Notes under the pieces: model-generated
The model's input: only the letters and a program-made list of their open reading frames with translations
What the model was told of the DNA's origin: nothing
Databases searched by the model: none
Translations under genes and position numbers: made by a program
Assembly: GCA_018662005.1 (NCBI GenBank)
Contig: JABJHA010000004.1
Coordinates: 62,001 to 126,000 of the forward strand
DNA length: 64,000 nucleotides
Direction: 5' to 3'
DNA from: Rhodospirillaceae bacterium
Lineage (GTDB): Bacteria > Pseudomonadota > Alphaproteobacteria > Rhodospirillales > JABHCV01
Part shown: positions 1-8,436 of the stretch, in pieces
How the letters are laid out: each line of letters begins with the position of its first letter
Position numbering within the stretch: position 1 is the first letter of the stretch

Positions 1-567
1 TGTTTGGAAAAACAGGTGGCTCGTTTTGTCACCTAGAATGTGTAGCGTCTCCAGCGCATACGCGCGCCAGCCGCCCATTTTCTTGACGGTATCGACATCG
101 AACACTTCCCCGGCATGGTGCAGGACACTTAAATGTATCGATAAGTCCGCAACCGATAATTGTTCCGGTAATTTATCGACGATTAATTCGCCGCTTCGGC
201 AAATAACCTTGTCATCCAGTCCGGCCAGGTCAGCAAGCGCCTCACAGGCTTCGGAATAAATTCCAAGCTGTTCGTAGGCGGTCGCCTCGATGCCGTACTC
301 CGCGGCCAGGGAAAGGCTGAAAAACCCCAGATTCGCACCAATATCGATGGCCGAGGAAAGGCCATCGGGAAGCTGCTCGCGCAACCAGGTATAGCGCGGG
401 GAATCGACCGGCAGGGTCGCCTTCCGGAAGTAGGAGCCAATCTGTTCCAGCTCGGGAATTCGCTCAAACAGCAGCGGCGGCAGTTCTTGATAATTGCCGA
501 ACCGGCCCTGATCGTTTTCAAGAATATCCTTAAGATGTTCGATGTTTTGTTGTCGTGTCCTAGTCAA
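1..567 (-). CDS. SAM-dependent methyltransferase, 3' end cut off by the window
   Basis: Translating the minus strand from a TTG at 567 gives 189 codons with no stop before the window edge, so the C-terminus is missing. A class I SAM-binding motif I is plain (AIDIGANLGFFSLSLA, about residues 61-76), followed by the acidic end of the next strand (TAYEQ). This fits a small-molecule or sugar methyltransferase of the FkbM-like/class I type; the substrate cannot be read. The TTG start is forced because a TAA codon lies directly before it in frame; AAGAG a few bases upstream could serve as ribosome binding site. It is the last visible gene of the long minus-strand glycan operon, 72 bp after another methyltransferase. 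It was found by direct translation in this frame; a different-frame ORF inside it is a shadow. Confidence 0.72.
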   Translation of the reverse strand, partial: MTRTRQQNIEHLKDILENDQGRFGNYQELPPLLFERIPELEQIGSYFRKATLPVDSPRYTWLREQLPDGLSSAIDIGANLGFFSLSLAAEYGIEATAYEQLGIYSEACEALADLAGLDDKVICRSGELIVDKLPEQLSVADLSIHLSVLHHAGEVFDVDTVKKMGGWRAYALETLHILGDKTSHLFFQT

Positions 568-639
568 TTAACTCTTATCTTTCATGCTGATTAGGGCCGC
601 TCACCCAACGACTGGCGGGCGTTATATTCCTTGCGTCAC

Positions 640-1320
640 TTAAACGACAGGCGTCCTGGCGACGATGTCCCATGTCGCCAATATGTATCCGGCTTGCGGG
701 AAAACGTGCTGACGTTCGTTGTGTTGCAGGTACTCGATTTCAAAACCTCCAAACAGGTCGCGTAAATGTTTTTCGTCGGAAAAATGAACGGTTCCCGCAT
801 TGGCGAACGCATAAGAGCTGTCGTCGTAGCCGGTCCGCGTGAAGCGGTCGTCCAGTTGCTGGCCACCGGTGTATTCCGTGTGCCTGATGGAAAACCAGTC
901 CAAGCCAATGAACACGCCGCCGGGCGCGAGTCGTTCACCGACCAGCTCAAGGCAGCGGCGAATGTCGGCGGTCGGGTTGTGGCTGAGCGAGGCGCGTTCT
1001 ATGACCGCATCGAACGGCCCGTCGAAGGGGATGTCTGTTGTGAAGTCGCAAACGTCAATGCGGTCCGTCCAATCGGGGAAATTAGCCTTCGCGGTTTCGG
1101 CCGCGTTGGCGCTGCCTTCGACCGCCCGGTAGTCTGCATCCAGGGTTTTGAAAAAGGGGATATTGGTGCCCGGCCCGCAGCCCAGTTCGAGAATACGAAA
1201 GTCCGGCCTCGCCGGTTTGGCGAAACGGTGGACGTAGGTAATGACGTTGCTCCACGGCCACCGGATGTCATGGCGGCCGGACGCATACAGGTGCTCCCAC
1301 TCGTCGCGTGAAAAAGCCAT
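640..1320 (-). CDS. class I SAM-dependent methyltransferase (226 aa)
   Basis: The protein has the class I methyltransferase fold signature. Motif I is ILELGCGPGTN at about residues 43-53, then an acidic residue after the second strand (RAVEGS) and a motif IV/post-II region (FDAVIERASLSHN). Length of 226 residues is usual for a free-standing Methyltransf_11/25-type enzyme. No substrate domain is fused. It sits in the tail of the pseudaminic-acid operon, 50 bp after the WbqC-family gene, so a role in methylating a nonulosonic acid or another glycan unit is likely but inferred only from position. The start at 1320 is the first ATG in frame and keeps the whole domain. Confidence 0.82.
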   Translation of the reverse strand: MAFSRDEWEHLYASGRHDIRWPWSNVITYVHRFAKPARPDFRILELGCGPGTNIPFFKTLDADYRAVEGSANAAETAKANFPDWTDRIDVCDFTTDIPFDGPFDAVIERASLSHNPTADIRRCLELVGERLAPGGVFIGLDWFSIRHTEYTGGQQLDDRFTRTGYDDSSYAFANAGTVHFSDEKHLRDLFGGFEIEYLQHNERQHVFPQAGYILATWDIVARTPVV

Positions 1321-1370
1321 TCGGCGCTATCTTTCAATCTGTTTCGAGCTGGCGGACGACCCGGTACGTC

Positions 1371-2069
1371 TCAGGCGGCGGCGAGATTACCCGACATCAA
1401 AATGTCCAGGCTGTCGCCGCCGCAATTGAAGAGCAAGTCGACGATGCTCAGATGGCTGATGAAATCGCCCTGTTGCTGGGCGTATACCGGATGGCGGTAG
1501 TCCTGGAACAGCGGCTTAATTCCGGCCGCTTCGAATGTCGCTTCGTCGGCGTAACCCCGACCCTGTTCGCCAAAAATGTATATGTCGGCATCCAGCTTCT
1601 TGCACATGTCAAGAACCAGGTCGCTTTTGGCCCCCTGCAGGTCTAGATCGCCCGCCGAAATGATCGGGGCGTTAATGCCTAGTTCGGACAGGAACCAGGC
1701 CAGCATCGATTCGTTGAGCTCGGTCAGAGTCTTCCATTGCCGGCTATAGACGTCTTCGAAGTACTCGGCGTAATTGCTGAAATGGGGCGCCTTGCCATAG
1801 TTATGCAGCAGAGTGTTCCAGTGCTTGTGCCGCCATTTGACATCGTTGTTGATTTCGATATCGCAAATCTTTTTTTCCAGATAGCCCTTGCGCTTCACCG
1901 GAACGGAAAGCCAGACCGGGCCCTGCGGCGTCTTCACCCGGTTCCGGTTGTTCCAGTCCTTCGGCTGATACTGGACCTGGTTGAACGAGACAAAACGGTC
2001 GGCAAGGGCGATCTTGTGGAACAACCCAAGCCACGGCAGATAGACCGGCTGGTGCGCCGTCAGAATCAT
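1371..2069 (-). CDS. WbqC-family protein (232 aa)
   Basis: The N-terminus MILTAHQPVYLPWLGLF is the hallmark of the WbqC-like family, as are the following segment VSFNQVQYQPKDWNNRN and the KTPQGPVWLSVPV stretch. WbqC-like proteins occur in O-antigen, capsule and other polysaccharide loci. To my knowledge no reaction has been firmly established for the family, so none is assigned. Length agrees with family members (about 220-240 residues). The gene follows the radical SAM gene by 11 bp on the same strand, which makes co-translation likely. The pairing of WbqC with a radical SAM protein and methyltransferases next to pseB-pseI suggests a tailoring step on the finished sugar or its carrier; that is inference. 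Confidence 0.85.
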   Translation of the reverse strand: MILTAHQPVYLPWLGLFHKIALADRFVSFNQVQYQPKDWNNRNRVKTPQGPVWLSVPVKRKGYLEKKICDIEINNDVKWRHKHWNTLLHNYGKAPHFSNYAEYFEDVYSRQWKTLTELNESMLAWFLSELGINAPIISAGDLDLQGAKSDLVLDMCKKLDADIYIFGEQGRGYADEATFEAAGIKPLFQDYRHPVYAQQQGDFISHLSIVDLLFNCGGDSLDILMSGNLAAA

Positions 2070-2080
2070 TTAGGAGAAGC

Positions 2081-3424
2081 CTAAACGCCGGTCTCGGCCA
2101 GGAACACACTAGCGCCCAGATTGTGTTTGCGAATCTGTTCCCCGATCAGGGCCTCGACCTCGGCGCACGGAAATTCATCCATTTCCCGCTTTCGCCATTT
2201 GTCCTGCGCCAGTTTGACATAGGGCTCGATCTTCCGCCAATCGTCACCGGGGAAATTTTTGCGCGTGTTGTCCATGCGGAAGTTCAGCCCGGCGATCCAG
2301 TAGATCGGCGACACCATCAGGCGCAGGTCGCCCCATCCCTGCATCGTCGTCGGCGGCGTGAATTTGGGGAAGCCCTCCACCCCGTTGATTGCGTCCTCGT
2401 ACATTGGGCTGCCCGGATAGGGCGCATAGTGGTACATCGATACCCGGGCGTCCGGGTCGGTATCGACGATCCAGTCAATCAGGTCGAAAGTATCGGCAAG
2501 CATTTCCGGCGTTTCGCGCGGCATGTAGGCGATAAAGCTGTACATAATTGAAATGCCGGAACCGCGAACGTTCCGCGCCGCTTGCTTGATGGCCTCGATG
2601 CCGTGACCCTTGCGGATCACTTTTTTCAGGAAATAGTCGTTGCCGGACTCGCAGCCTATTTCAATCGAGAAACATTTTGATTCGACGAGCGCATCGACCA
2701 TTTCGTGGGTCAGGTAGGGGGAGCGGATATTGCCGTCCCAGCGCACGCCCAGATCATTCATTATTTTGCCGATGTCTCTGATCCGCTGGACCCGATCCAT
2801 GCGCTGCGTCTTGCCGTCCTCACCCTTCCAGGAGCCGAAGCCGATATTCGGATCGGAGAACGAGATTTCCTTGAAGCCGATATCGTCGTGAATGGTCTTC
2901 AGTTCCCGGTCCAGCCGCGACACGTCCTGGGGCTCCCATGGCGAACGCAGGGCGCAGAACGAACACGGCATCGGACAGCCGCGCGACGTGAAGTACTGCA
3001 TTTCCGTGCGTTCGAAATGAATGCGCGTCTGGTCGTTGTAGGCGAACAGGTCTTCGCCGTAGGTCGGCTCCATCCACACCTTGTCGACGAACGGCTCGGC
3101 CAGCACCTCGGCGCCACCGACGGTGCGCGGATGATAGCCGCCGACACCGGTGATAATCGACGGGTTCAGTTGCTTGGCGCGCTGCAGAATGCGAGCCGCG
3201 TGGCCGACCTGAAAACCGGTAAACGCGCTGACTCCGATCTCGCTAGAGTCCTTGATCAGGTCATCAAGCATCTCGGGCGAGTCGAAGCGTTCGTCAAAAT
3301 AGGCCACCGTCTTGCCTTGGGCCTCGAAATAGGCGCCCGGATGCAGGATCGACAGTGGGGTCAGCTGCGTCGGGGAATCATCCGTCGGCTTTGGATAGGC
3401 GAGCAGCATATCTATTTTCTTCAT
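2081..3424 (-). CDS. B12-binding-like / radical SAM protein (447 aa)
   Basis: Residues 150, 154 and 157 form the canonical CxxxCxxC cluster (TSRGCPMPCSFCALR) that holds the 4Fe-4S centre of radical SAM enzymes. The N-terminal ~130 residues look like the Rossmann-type domain found before the barrel in cobalamin-binding radical SAM proteins (GVGGYHPR at about 93-100), but I do not see a clear DxHxxG cobalamin motif, so B12 dependence is uncertain. The barrel continues with SFSDPNIGFG and the SIEIGCESGND segment typical of this family. Members of this group carry out methylations or carbon-skeleton changes on inert carbons. Position in the pse operon suggests sugar modification. AAGGA about 9 bases before the ATG at 3424 supports the start. 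A 117-bp gap separates it from the upstream methyltransferase. Confidence 0.85.
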   Translation of the reverse strand: MKKIDMLLAYPKPTDDSPTQLTPLSILHPGAYFEAQGKTVAYFDERFDSPEMLDDLIKDSSEIGVSAFTGFQVGHAARILQRAKQLNPSIITGVGGYHPRTVGGAEVLAEPFVDKVWMEPTYGEDLFAYNDQTRIHFERTEMQYFTSRGCPMPCSFCALRSPWEPQDVSRLDRELKTIHDDIGFKEISFSDPNIGFGSWKGEDGKTQRMDRVQRIRDIGKIMNDLGVRWDGNIRSPYLTHEMVDALVESKCFSIEIGCESGNDYFLKKVIRKGHGIEAIKQAARNVRGSGISIMYSFIAYMPRETPEMLADTFDLIDWIVDTDPDARVSMYHYAPYPGSPMYEDAINGVEGFPKFTPPTTMQGWGDLRLMVSPIYWIAGLNFRMDNTRKNFPGDDWRKIEPYVKLAQDKWRKREMDEFPCAEVEALIGEQIRKHNLGASVFLAETGV

Positions 3425-3484
3425 CGCACGGTTCCTTACTTTTCTTGTCGAACTAATTTTGGACCAGAAATTCCGGGGCGTTAG

Positions 3485-3503
3485 TTGACATAGCTATGAT
3501 CAA
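3485..3503. promoter_or_regulatory. short palindrome in an intra-operon gap
   Basis: In the 117-bp gap before the radical SAM gene lies TTGACATAGCTATGATCAA, whose 10-bp core CATAGCTATG is a perfect palindrome flanked by TTGA and TCAA arms. This is the only sizeable gap inside the pse operon downstream of pseB, so it could be an operator or part of a secondary promoter. No convincing -35/-10 pair was found, and the assignment is tentative. Confidence 0.25.
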
Positions 3504-3541
3504 AACGGATTTCCATAAGTAAAAAGAAACCCTGAAGCCGG

Positions 3542-4333
3542 TTATCTTTTTTTCAGGATGTATCCTACTTCCGGGGAATATCCTTCGATGGGGTTAACCC
3601 CCATCTTCATCAAGTTTTCGGCAAGCTTATTGATTGGTGCATCGTAGGCCGGCTCCCCGTCTGACAGAACAGCATTAAAAATACGGGAAATAAAGTAGTA
3701 CAGACTTTCGTAATCGATCTTTTTCTCAATTTCAAAAAGTGGAGACAGGAATTCAAGGAAATCATCTTCAAGATACTCGTTGAAGGAGTTGACCTGTATG
3801 GCCTCAAGATCGAGCTTTTCGCGAATTTCGTTGATGCGGGCAAGCGGGCCGCTAAAGCATTCCATCATGATGTACTTTCCGCCGTATTTAAGCAAACTGT
3901 GCACAAGTTGCACGGCATTCTTTTTTGCCGCTCCGCGAACATTTACAAGAAGCCTTTTCGTCAGAACGATGTCCTGCGCACCAATGTAATCCGCAACCAT
4001 AGTGTCTTTTGAAGCATCAAACACATGGAAAGAAACATTGTTCAGGCCCATTTCAAGGCGGCGCTGCTCGGCCGTCTCTATCATGCTCTCGGCAAAGTCA
4101 AAGCCGACGAAATAGCCGTTCGAACGGGCTTCGGCAAGACGCAGAAGGGTCCGGCCATTACCGCAACCTAAATCGCAAACCGCCAAACCGTCCGCCACTT
4201 CTTCTTCCAGCATCTTGAACGGTAGCTCCTCTCCAATAGGGTCGAAGTTAACTGCCAATTTACTTGCGCCATGTTCGCGGCCCTGCTTTTCCCAAAAATC
4301 TTTCGACGAAGTTGAAGGGACAGAAGACATCAA
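3542..4333 (-). CDS. class I SAM-dependent methyltransferase (263 aa)
   Basis: Motif I (AVCDLGCGNGRT, about residues 51-62) and the acidic strand-2 end (GYFVGFDFAESMI) define a class I SAM methyltransferase. The segment DIVLTKRLLVNV corresponds to motif IV. The gene overlaps pseI by 4 bp in an ATGA arrangement, so it is translationally coupled to nonulosonate synthesis. The DNA is somewhat AT-richer than that of its neighbours, which may point to separate acquisition. Substrate is unknown; methylation of a nonulosonic acid or its precursor is a reasonable guess from coupling alone. Confidence 0.83.
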   Translation of the reverse strand: MMSSVPSTSSKDFWEKQGREHGASKLAVNFDPIGEELPFKMLEEEVADGLAVCDLGCGNGRTLLRLAEARSNGYFVGFDFAESMIETAEQRRLEMGLNNVSFHVFDASKDTMVADYIGAQDIVLTKRLLVNVRGAAKKNAVQLVHSLLKYGGKYIMMECFSGPLARINEIREKLDLEAIQVNSFNEYLEDDFLEFLSPLFEIEKKIDYESLYYFISRIFNAVLSDGEPAYDAPINKLAENLMKMGVNPIEGYSPEVGYILKKR

Positions 4334-5391
4334 CCTTCACCTTCCAGATGATCTAGGCTGAGAAGCGTATTGGCTGCCAGATCCTGTGCAAGCGCTCGGC
4401 CCACCACGCGATCAATCTCATAGGGCATCAGGCCATCGCCAGGACGCTGATAGCGGATATCACTTTCCGACAGGATATACCCCGCCGCAAGATCCCGGTT
4501 AATGACGATTGAGCGGCGGGCCGCGCGGCGCATTTCAACCTCGCCCGACGTTGGTGTCAGGCTCGCCGAACCCATGCTGGCTTCCAGACGACGTACGTTG
4601 CTCACTAAATCGGTTAACTCTTCCGGATCCATTGAAAACCACTGATCAGGGCCCTGCATATTTTTATCGAGTGTAAAATGTTTCTCTATAATGTGTGCTC
4701 CCAGCATCGTCGCGCCCAGATCAGCCGTGATCCCTTCACTGTGATCTGAAAATCCGATAACATTGTCAGGAAACATCTCTTTCAGGCTGATTATCTGGTT
4801 CAGGTTAGCCTGCTCCGGCGGCGTTGGGTAAAGCGAAATGCAATGCAGAATGGCAATCTCATCGTTACCGACAGAACGAAACGCATCCAGCGCGCGCTTG
4901 ATGTCATCTACATCTGCCATGCCGGTTGAAATGATCACCGGTTTGGCCTTGGCGCCGATGTATTTTAAAAATGGTGTGTAAACAAGGTCGTCGGAACCGA
5001 TCTTGTATGCATTGACGCCCAGGCCCTCCAGCAGGTCAGCCGCCGCCGGATCCGTTGGTGTCGAGAACGCGACCAAGCCGCGCTGCCGCGCATGTTCCAA
5101 CAACTTGCCGAAATCGCCGTAGTTGATTTCCAGCCGGGTAAACATGGCCAGCTGGGATTCCCGAACCACTTTGCCTTGCGAAATGTACTCGTAAATTTCG
5201 TCATCTCCGTTGACGAATTCCGAAGCGGAGAAAGTCTGAAACTTGACACAATCAGCACCAGCATCGGCGATGGCGTCGATCATCTTGTGGGCGATGTCCA
5301 CGTCGCCGTTATGATTGACGCCAATCTCGGCGATAATGAAGCACGGATGGCCTTCACCGATGTTTCGGCCTTCGATTTTAATGTTGCTCAT
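4330..5391 (-). CDS. pseI: pseudaminic acid synthase (NeuB/PseI family)
   Basis: NeuB-family enzyme that condenses phosphoenolpyruvate with a 6-carbon 2,4-diamino-2,4,6-trideoxyhexose to give a nine-carbon nonulosonic acid. The barrel motifs are all present: FIIAEIGVNHNGD near the N-terminus, ADCVKFQTF, FSTPTD, KIGSDDL, VIISTGMA, LHCISLYP and IGFSDHSEG, then IEKHFTLD. The last ~60 residues (about 293-353, RRSIVINRDLAAG onward) are the SAF/antifreeze-like domain. Length 353 is normal. NeuB, LegI and PseI are hard to separate by eye; PseI is chosen because PseB, PseC and PseG are encoded immediately upstream. It overlaps both neighbours by 4 bp. Confidence 0.88.
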   Translation of the reverse strand: MSNIKIEGRNIGEGHPCFIIAEIGVNHNGDVDIAHKMIDAIADAGADCVKFQTFSASEFVNGDDEIYEYISQGKVVRESQLAMFTRLEINYGDFGKLLEHARQRGLVAFSTPTDPAAADLLEGLGVNAYKIGSDDLVYTPFLKYIGAKAKPVIISTGMADVDDIKRALDAFRSVGNDEIAILHCISLYPTPPEQANLNQIISLKEMFPDNVIGFSDHSEGITADLGATMLGAHIIEKHFTLDKNMQGPDQWFSMDPEELTDLVSNVRRLEASMGSASLTPTSGEVEMRRAARRSIVINRDLAAGYILSESDIRYQRPGDGLMPYEIDRVVGRALAQDLAANTLLSLDHLEGEG

Positions 5392-6452
5392 GCTGTTCGT
5401 GTGTCCGGCGCTATTGTTTCCTGCTCTGCGATTATCGGGCGGTCGCTCCAGATATTAAGAATCTCGGTGGCGATCCGTTTCGCCCCAAGCCCGTCAACCA
5501 GCGCCTTTCCGCAGGCGCTCATACGCCGACGGCTTTCGTTGTTAATCGATAACGATTGGGCGCGATCCCCAATGTCCGTATCGTCAACAGTACTCCAGAA
5601 GCCCAGATATTCTGCGGCACCGGCGGCGGCCAAGGCGGTTGCCACCGGAACCTGATCTTCGGACAGGCCCAGCAAAATCATCGGCACGCCTAGACAGGCC
5701 AGTTCGAGAGCGGTGCCGCCACTGCTGGCGATAGCCATATGGGACCGAGACATCAGCGTCGCCATATCCATGACATTCCGGTGAAGATGAACTGCGCTGT
5801 TTTCCGCCCCCACCGTTTCGGCGCGGCCGCAATAAGCGGGGCCGAGGATGACATCGATCTGCCAGTTGTCATTCAATCCGCTCAGGGCTTCTATGGTGCG
5901 CGCGCTTTGGTCGTCGTGATCACTACCGCCGAAGGTAACAACGATGCGGCGTGCATCTTCAGGCATTCCCGTGCGTGGCGGCATTTTGGTGAATTCGTCA
6001 CGCAACGGCACGTAGTCACTGCCCAGACAAAACCGGCTGTTTGCAAGCCCCCGATAATCCAGGTTCGAAGCACCGGGTGCGGAATCGATGACCAGATTGC
6101 ACGGGTAATCATCGAGCCGCTTGCCGTCATCGAACATTGCGATCCTGAACCCGGCCTCATGCAAAATACCCAGACCGGCGGTGCCGATTTCATAACTATC
6201 AAGCAGTAATGGCCCGTCGGATGGCGACAGGGCGTCAGCAAGACTCTCAATACCGGCATCGGAATTATTCAGGCGCGTGATCTGCAATCCAAGGGATTCT
6301 ATCGGTGCGGCGTCGCTGTCCGCCGACATGACGAAACGAACTTTTACACTGTCTTCAATCAGGTGACGGCTTACTGCCAGGCACCGCATGACATGGCCAT
6401 AGCCGACGCGCGCATTGCAATCTACGCGAACGGTAACCGTCGGCTTTGTCAT
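5388..6452 (-). CDS. pseG: UDP-2,4-diacetamido-2,4,6-trideoxy-beta-L-altropyranose hydrolase (PseG)
   Basis: GT-B-fold nucleotide-sugar hydrolase that removes UDP before the PseI step. The N-terminal signature VRVDCNARVGYGHVMRC (from residue 8) carries the conserved His (H20) that matches the catalytic His of characterised PseG. The C-terminal half has IVVTFGGSDHDD and the UDP-binding loop region IASSGGTALELACLGVPMI. The length of 354 residues fits a single-domain PseG. I see no fused acetyltransferase (PseH) domain of the kind found in some organisms. ATGA overlaps of 4 bp with both the SpsF-like gene upstream and pseI downstream indicate tight coupling. Confidence 0.88.
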   Translation of the reverse strand: MTKPTVTVRVDCNARVGYGHVMRCLAVSRHLIEDSVKVRFVMSADSDAAPIESLGLQITRLNNSDAGIESLADALSPSDGPLLLDSYEIGTAGLGILHEAGFRIAMFDDGKRLDDYPCNLVIDSAPGASNLDYRGLANSRFCLGSDYVPLRDEFTKMPPRTGMPEDARRIVVTFGGSDHDDQSARTIEALSGLNDNWQIDVILGPAYCGRAETVGAENSAVHLHRNVMDMATLMSRSHMAIASSGGTALELACLGVPMILLGLSEDQVPVATALAAAGAAEYLGFWSTVDDTDIGDRAQSLSINNESRRRMSACGKALVDGLGAKRIATEILNIWSDRPIIAEQETIAPDTRTA

Positions 6453-7237
6453 GTCGCTTCTCCGGCGTGGGCATAACGTTTGGCATCGTGCGCCGAAGCG
6501 GCATCCGGGTCGTGGTCGGAATCATGGTGCATCTGATTAAGGGCAAAAATTTCCGGGTGCACGTCGAGCAACGCCAGGGTCTGGTCGACGCCGGGAATTT
6601 TCCCGGTCTTGGGCATGACGGCGAACAGGTTGCGCATGAATTCCAGGTCTTCGGGGAAATCCAGGGTCCAGCGGTGGTTAAGCATATCGCCGCCGGGACC
6701 GTCCAGGTTGGCTTTCAGGGCCTCAGCATGGCGGCGGATGTAGGGCGAGACATGTTCCCGGTCCATGGGTTCTGTCGCCTCGGCCGCTGCCCGTTCCAGC
6801 CAGGCAACGGTTATTGCCTCGCAATCCAGGCCATGCGGCCATGAGGGTGGCGTATTGTTACCGGCGTAATCGGTGTCACGTTGCGCGCGAAGGCGCAGCA
6901 CATCGGCGCAGACATCCGGCGCGATCAGCGGGCAATCGCTGGTCACACGTAGAACGATATCCGCTTTAACCATGCGGGCCGCCTGCAGGTAGCGATCCAG
7001 CACGTCGTTTTCTGATCCGCGAAAAACGACGGCGTCGCATTGTTCGGCTTCTGCTGCAATGGGGTCGTTATCCGGGGATTCGGGGATGGCGCAACAAACA
7101 ACATCGGCCCCGTCGATGGCCTGACAGCGATTCAGAACGTGAGCCAAAACCGTCTTGCCATGCAGATCCATTAGCACCTTTCCTGGCAACCGGGATGACC
7201 CGAGGCGGGCCTGAACAATGATGGCGGTGTTAGTCAT
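6449..7237 (-). CDS. SpsF-like cytidylyltransferase, probable pseudaminate CMP-transferase
   Basis: The N-terminus IIVQARLGSSRLPGKVL is the nucleotide-binding signature of the SpsF/cytidylyltransferase family, and RVTSDCPLIAPDVC supplies the conserved metal-binding Asp region. The position between pseC and pseG, where pseF normally lies, suggests it activates the nonulosonic acid as the CMP derivative. Classical PseF has a different N-terminal loop (PARGGSKRIP type), so this is a replacement by another branch of the superfamily; the function is inferred from context. It overlaps pseC by 8 bp and pseG by 4 bp. A second SpsF-like gene lies at 13690-14445. Confidence 0.78.
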   Translation of the reverse strand: MTNTAIIVQARLGSSRLPGKVLMDLHGKTVLAHVLNRCQAIDGADVVCCAIPESPDNDPIAAEAEQCDAVVFRGSENDVLDRYLQAARMVKADIVLRVTSDCPLIAPDVCADVLRLRAQRDTDYAGNNTPPSWPHGLDCEAITVAWLERAAAEATEPMDREHVSPYIRRHAEALKANLDGPGGDMLNHRWTLDFPEDLEFMRNLFAVMPKTGKIPGVDQTLALLDVHPEIFALNQMHHDSDHDPDAASAHDAKRYAHAGEAT

Positions 7238-8423
7238 CCAAACAGTCCTTCAGCGCGGCGACAACCCGTGTCGCGTCTTCAGGCTGCATGGCCGCCGACA
7301 GCGGCAGCGACAAGCAGCGTTCGTAGTATCGCTCGGCTCCGGGCAGGGAAAGATCACCATCAAGGTTGCGGTAATAGGGCTGTGTATGAACCGGAATGTA
7401 GTGAACTTGCGTGCCGATTCCGGCTTCGAGCAATTGGCGCATTACGTCTGCCCTTGAAACACCAGCCTTTTTAAAATCGATCAACACCACATACAGGTGC
7501 CACGCGGGCGTACAATCGACGCTGCGGGCCAGTGGCCTGACTATGGGGTCTAATCCGACCAAAGCCTGATCATAGGCGGCAACAACGGCGGATCGTGCGG
7601 TGACGAAGCGATCAAGTTTTCCAAGCTGGCTATTTCCCAACGCACAATGGATATCGCTGGCCCGGTAGTTGAATCCGGGTTCCGACATTTCATAATACCA
7701 GGGGTTGGCTTCGCCATTGTCATCGCAAGCCATGTCGCGCTGCCGAAATTCATCGGCGTTGTGGATCATGCCGTGGTTGCGCAACCGGCGCAAGCGAGCG
7801 GCCAATTCTGCATCGTTCGTCGTCACCGCCCCGCCCTCGCCCATGGCGATGGTCTTGACCGGATGGAACGAGAAGCAGGCCATTTCACCGTAACGGCAAT
7901 CGCCAGTGCGCTCTGCATTGCCCCGGCGTGTACCGAAGGCGTGGCTGGCATCTTCGACAACCTTAATTGCATGTTTATCAGCAACCGCGCGAATCGCCGC
8001 CATGTCCGCCATCTGGCCCGCCAGATGAACCGGGAATACGGCACTAATACCGCCACCGACCCGCATGATGGCATCTTCCAGGCGGGCCGCATCCAGCAAG
8101 CCGGTGTCTGGGTCAACGTCGGCGAACACCACGTCGGCACCGACATAGCGGGCGGCGTTGGCGGTAGCAAGAAAGGTGACTGTCGGCACCACAACCTTGT
8201 CGCCTGGGCCTAGTTGCAGCGCCAGTGCCGCCAGGTGCAGCGCTGCGGTGCCGCTGGAACAACTGACCGCATGTGCGGCGCCGGTAGCGGCGGCCAGCGC
8301 GGATTCAAACGCGGCGACCGCAGGTCCGGTGGTCAGCAGTGCGCCCTTCAGTGTGGCGGTGACGGCGGCAATATCATCATCGTCAATGATTTGCCGTCCA
8401 TAGGGAAGGAAAGACTGGTTCAT
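7230..8423 (-). CDS. pseC: UDP-4-amino-4,6-dideoxy-N-acetyl-beta-L-altrosamine transaminase (PseC)
   Basis: PLP-dependent DegT/DnrJ/EryC1/StrS-family sugar aminotransferase that places the 4-amino group on the product of PseB. The start LPYGRQIIDDDDIAAV is typical of PseC. The loop SCSSGTAALHLA binds the cofactor phosphate, VVEDASHAFG carries the Asp that contacts the pyridine nitrogen, and the Schiff-base lysine is K190 in SFHPVKTIAMGEGG. The length of 397 residues is normal for the family. The gene begins 13 bp after pseB, and the PseB-PseC pairing is what makes the altrosamine assignment more likely than a bacillosamine-type route. Confidence 0.9.
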   Translation of the reverse strand: MNQSFLPYGRQIIDDDDIAAVTATLKGALLTTGPAVAAFESALAAATGAAHAVSCSSGTAALHLAALALQLGPGDKVVVPTVTFLATANAARYVGADVVFADVDPDTGLLDAARLEDAIMRVGGGISAVFPVHLAGQMADMAAIRAVADKHAIKVVEDASHAFGTRRGNAERTGDCRYGEMACFSFHPVKTIAMGEGGAVTTNDAELAARLRRLRNHGMIHNADEFRQRDMACDDNGEANPWYYEMSEPGFNYRASDIHCALGNSQLGKLDRFVTARSAVVAAYDQALVGLDPIVRPLARSVDCTPAWHLYVVLIDFKKAGVSRADVMRQLLEAGIGTQVHYIPVHTQPYYRNLDGDLSLPGAERYYERCLSLPLSAAMQPEDATRVVAALKDCLDD

Positions 8424-8436
8424 GTCAGGTGTTCTA

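Noticed and set aside
52-521. Minus-strand 112-codon open frame at 183-521
   Set aside because: The neighbouring frame gives a methyltransferase motif I and runs open from 567 to the edge; this one is rich in Arg/Pro/Ser and has no motif.
8270-8300. CCGGTAGCGG within pseC as another ops-like site
   Set aside because: It is inside coding sequence, on the strand opposite to transcription, and lacks the flanking bases of the leader element.
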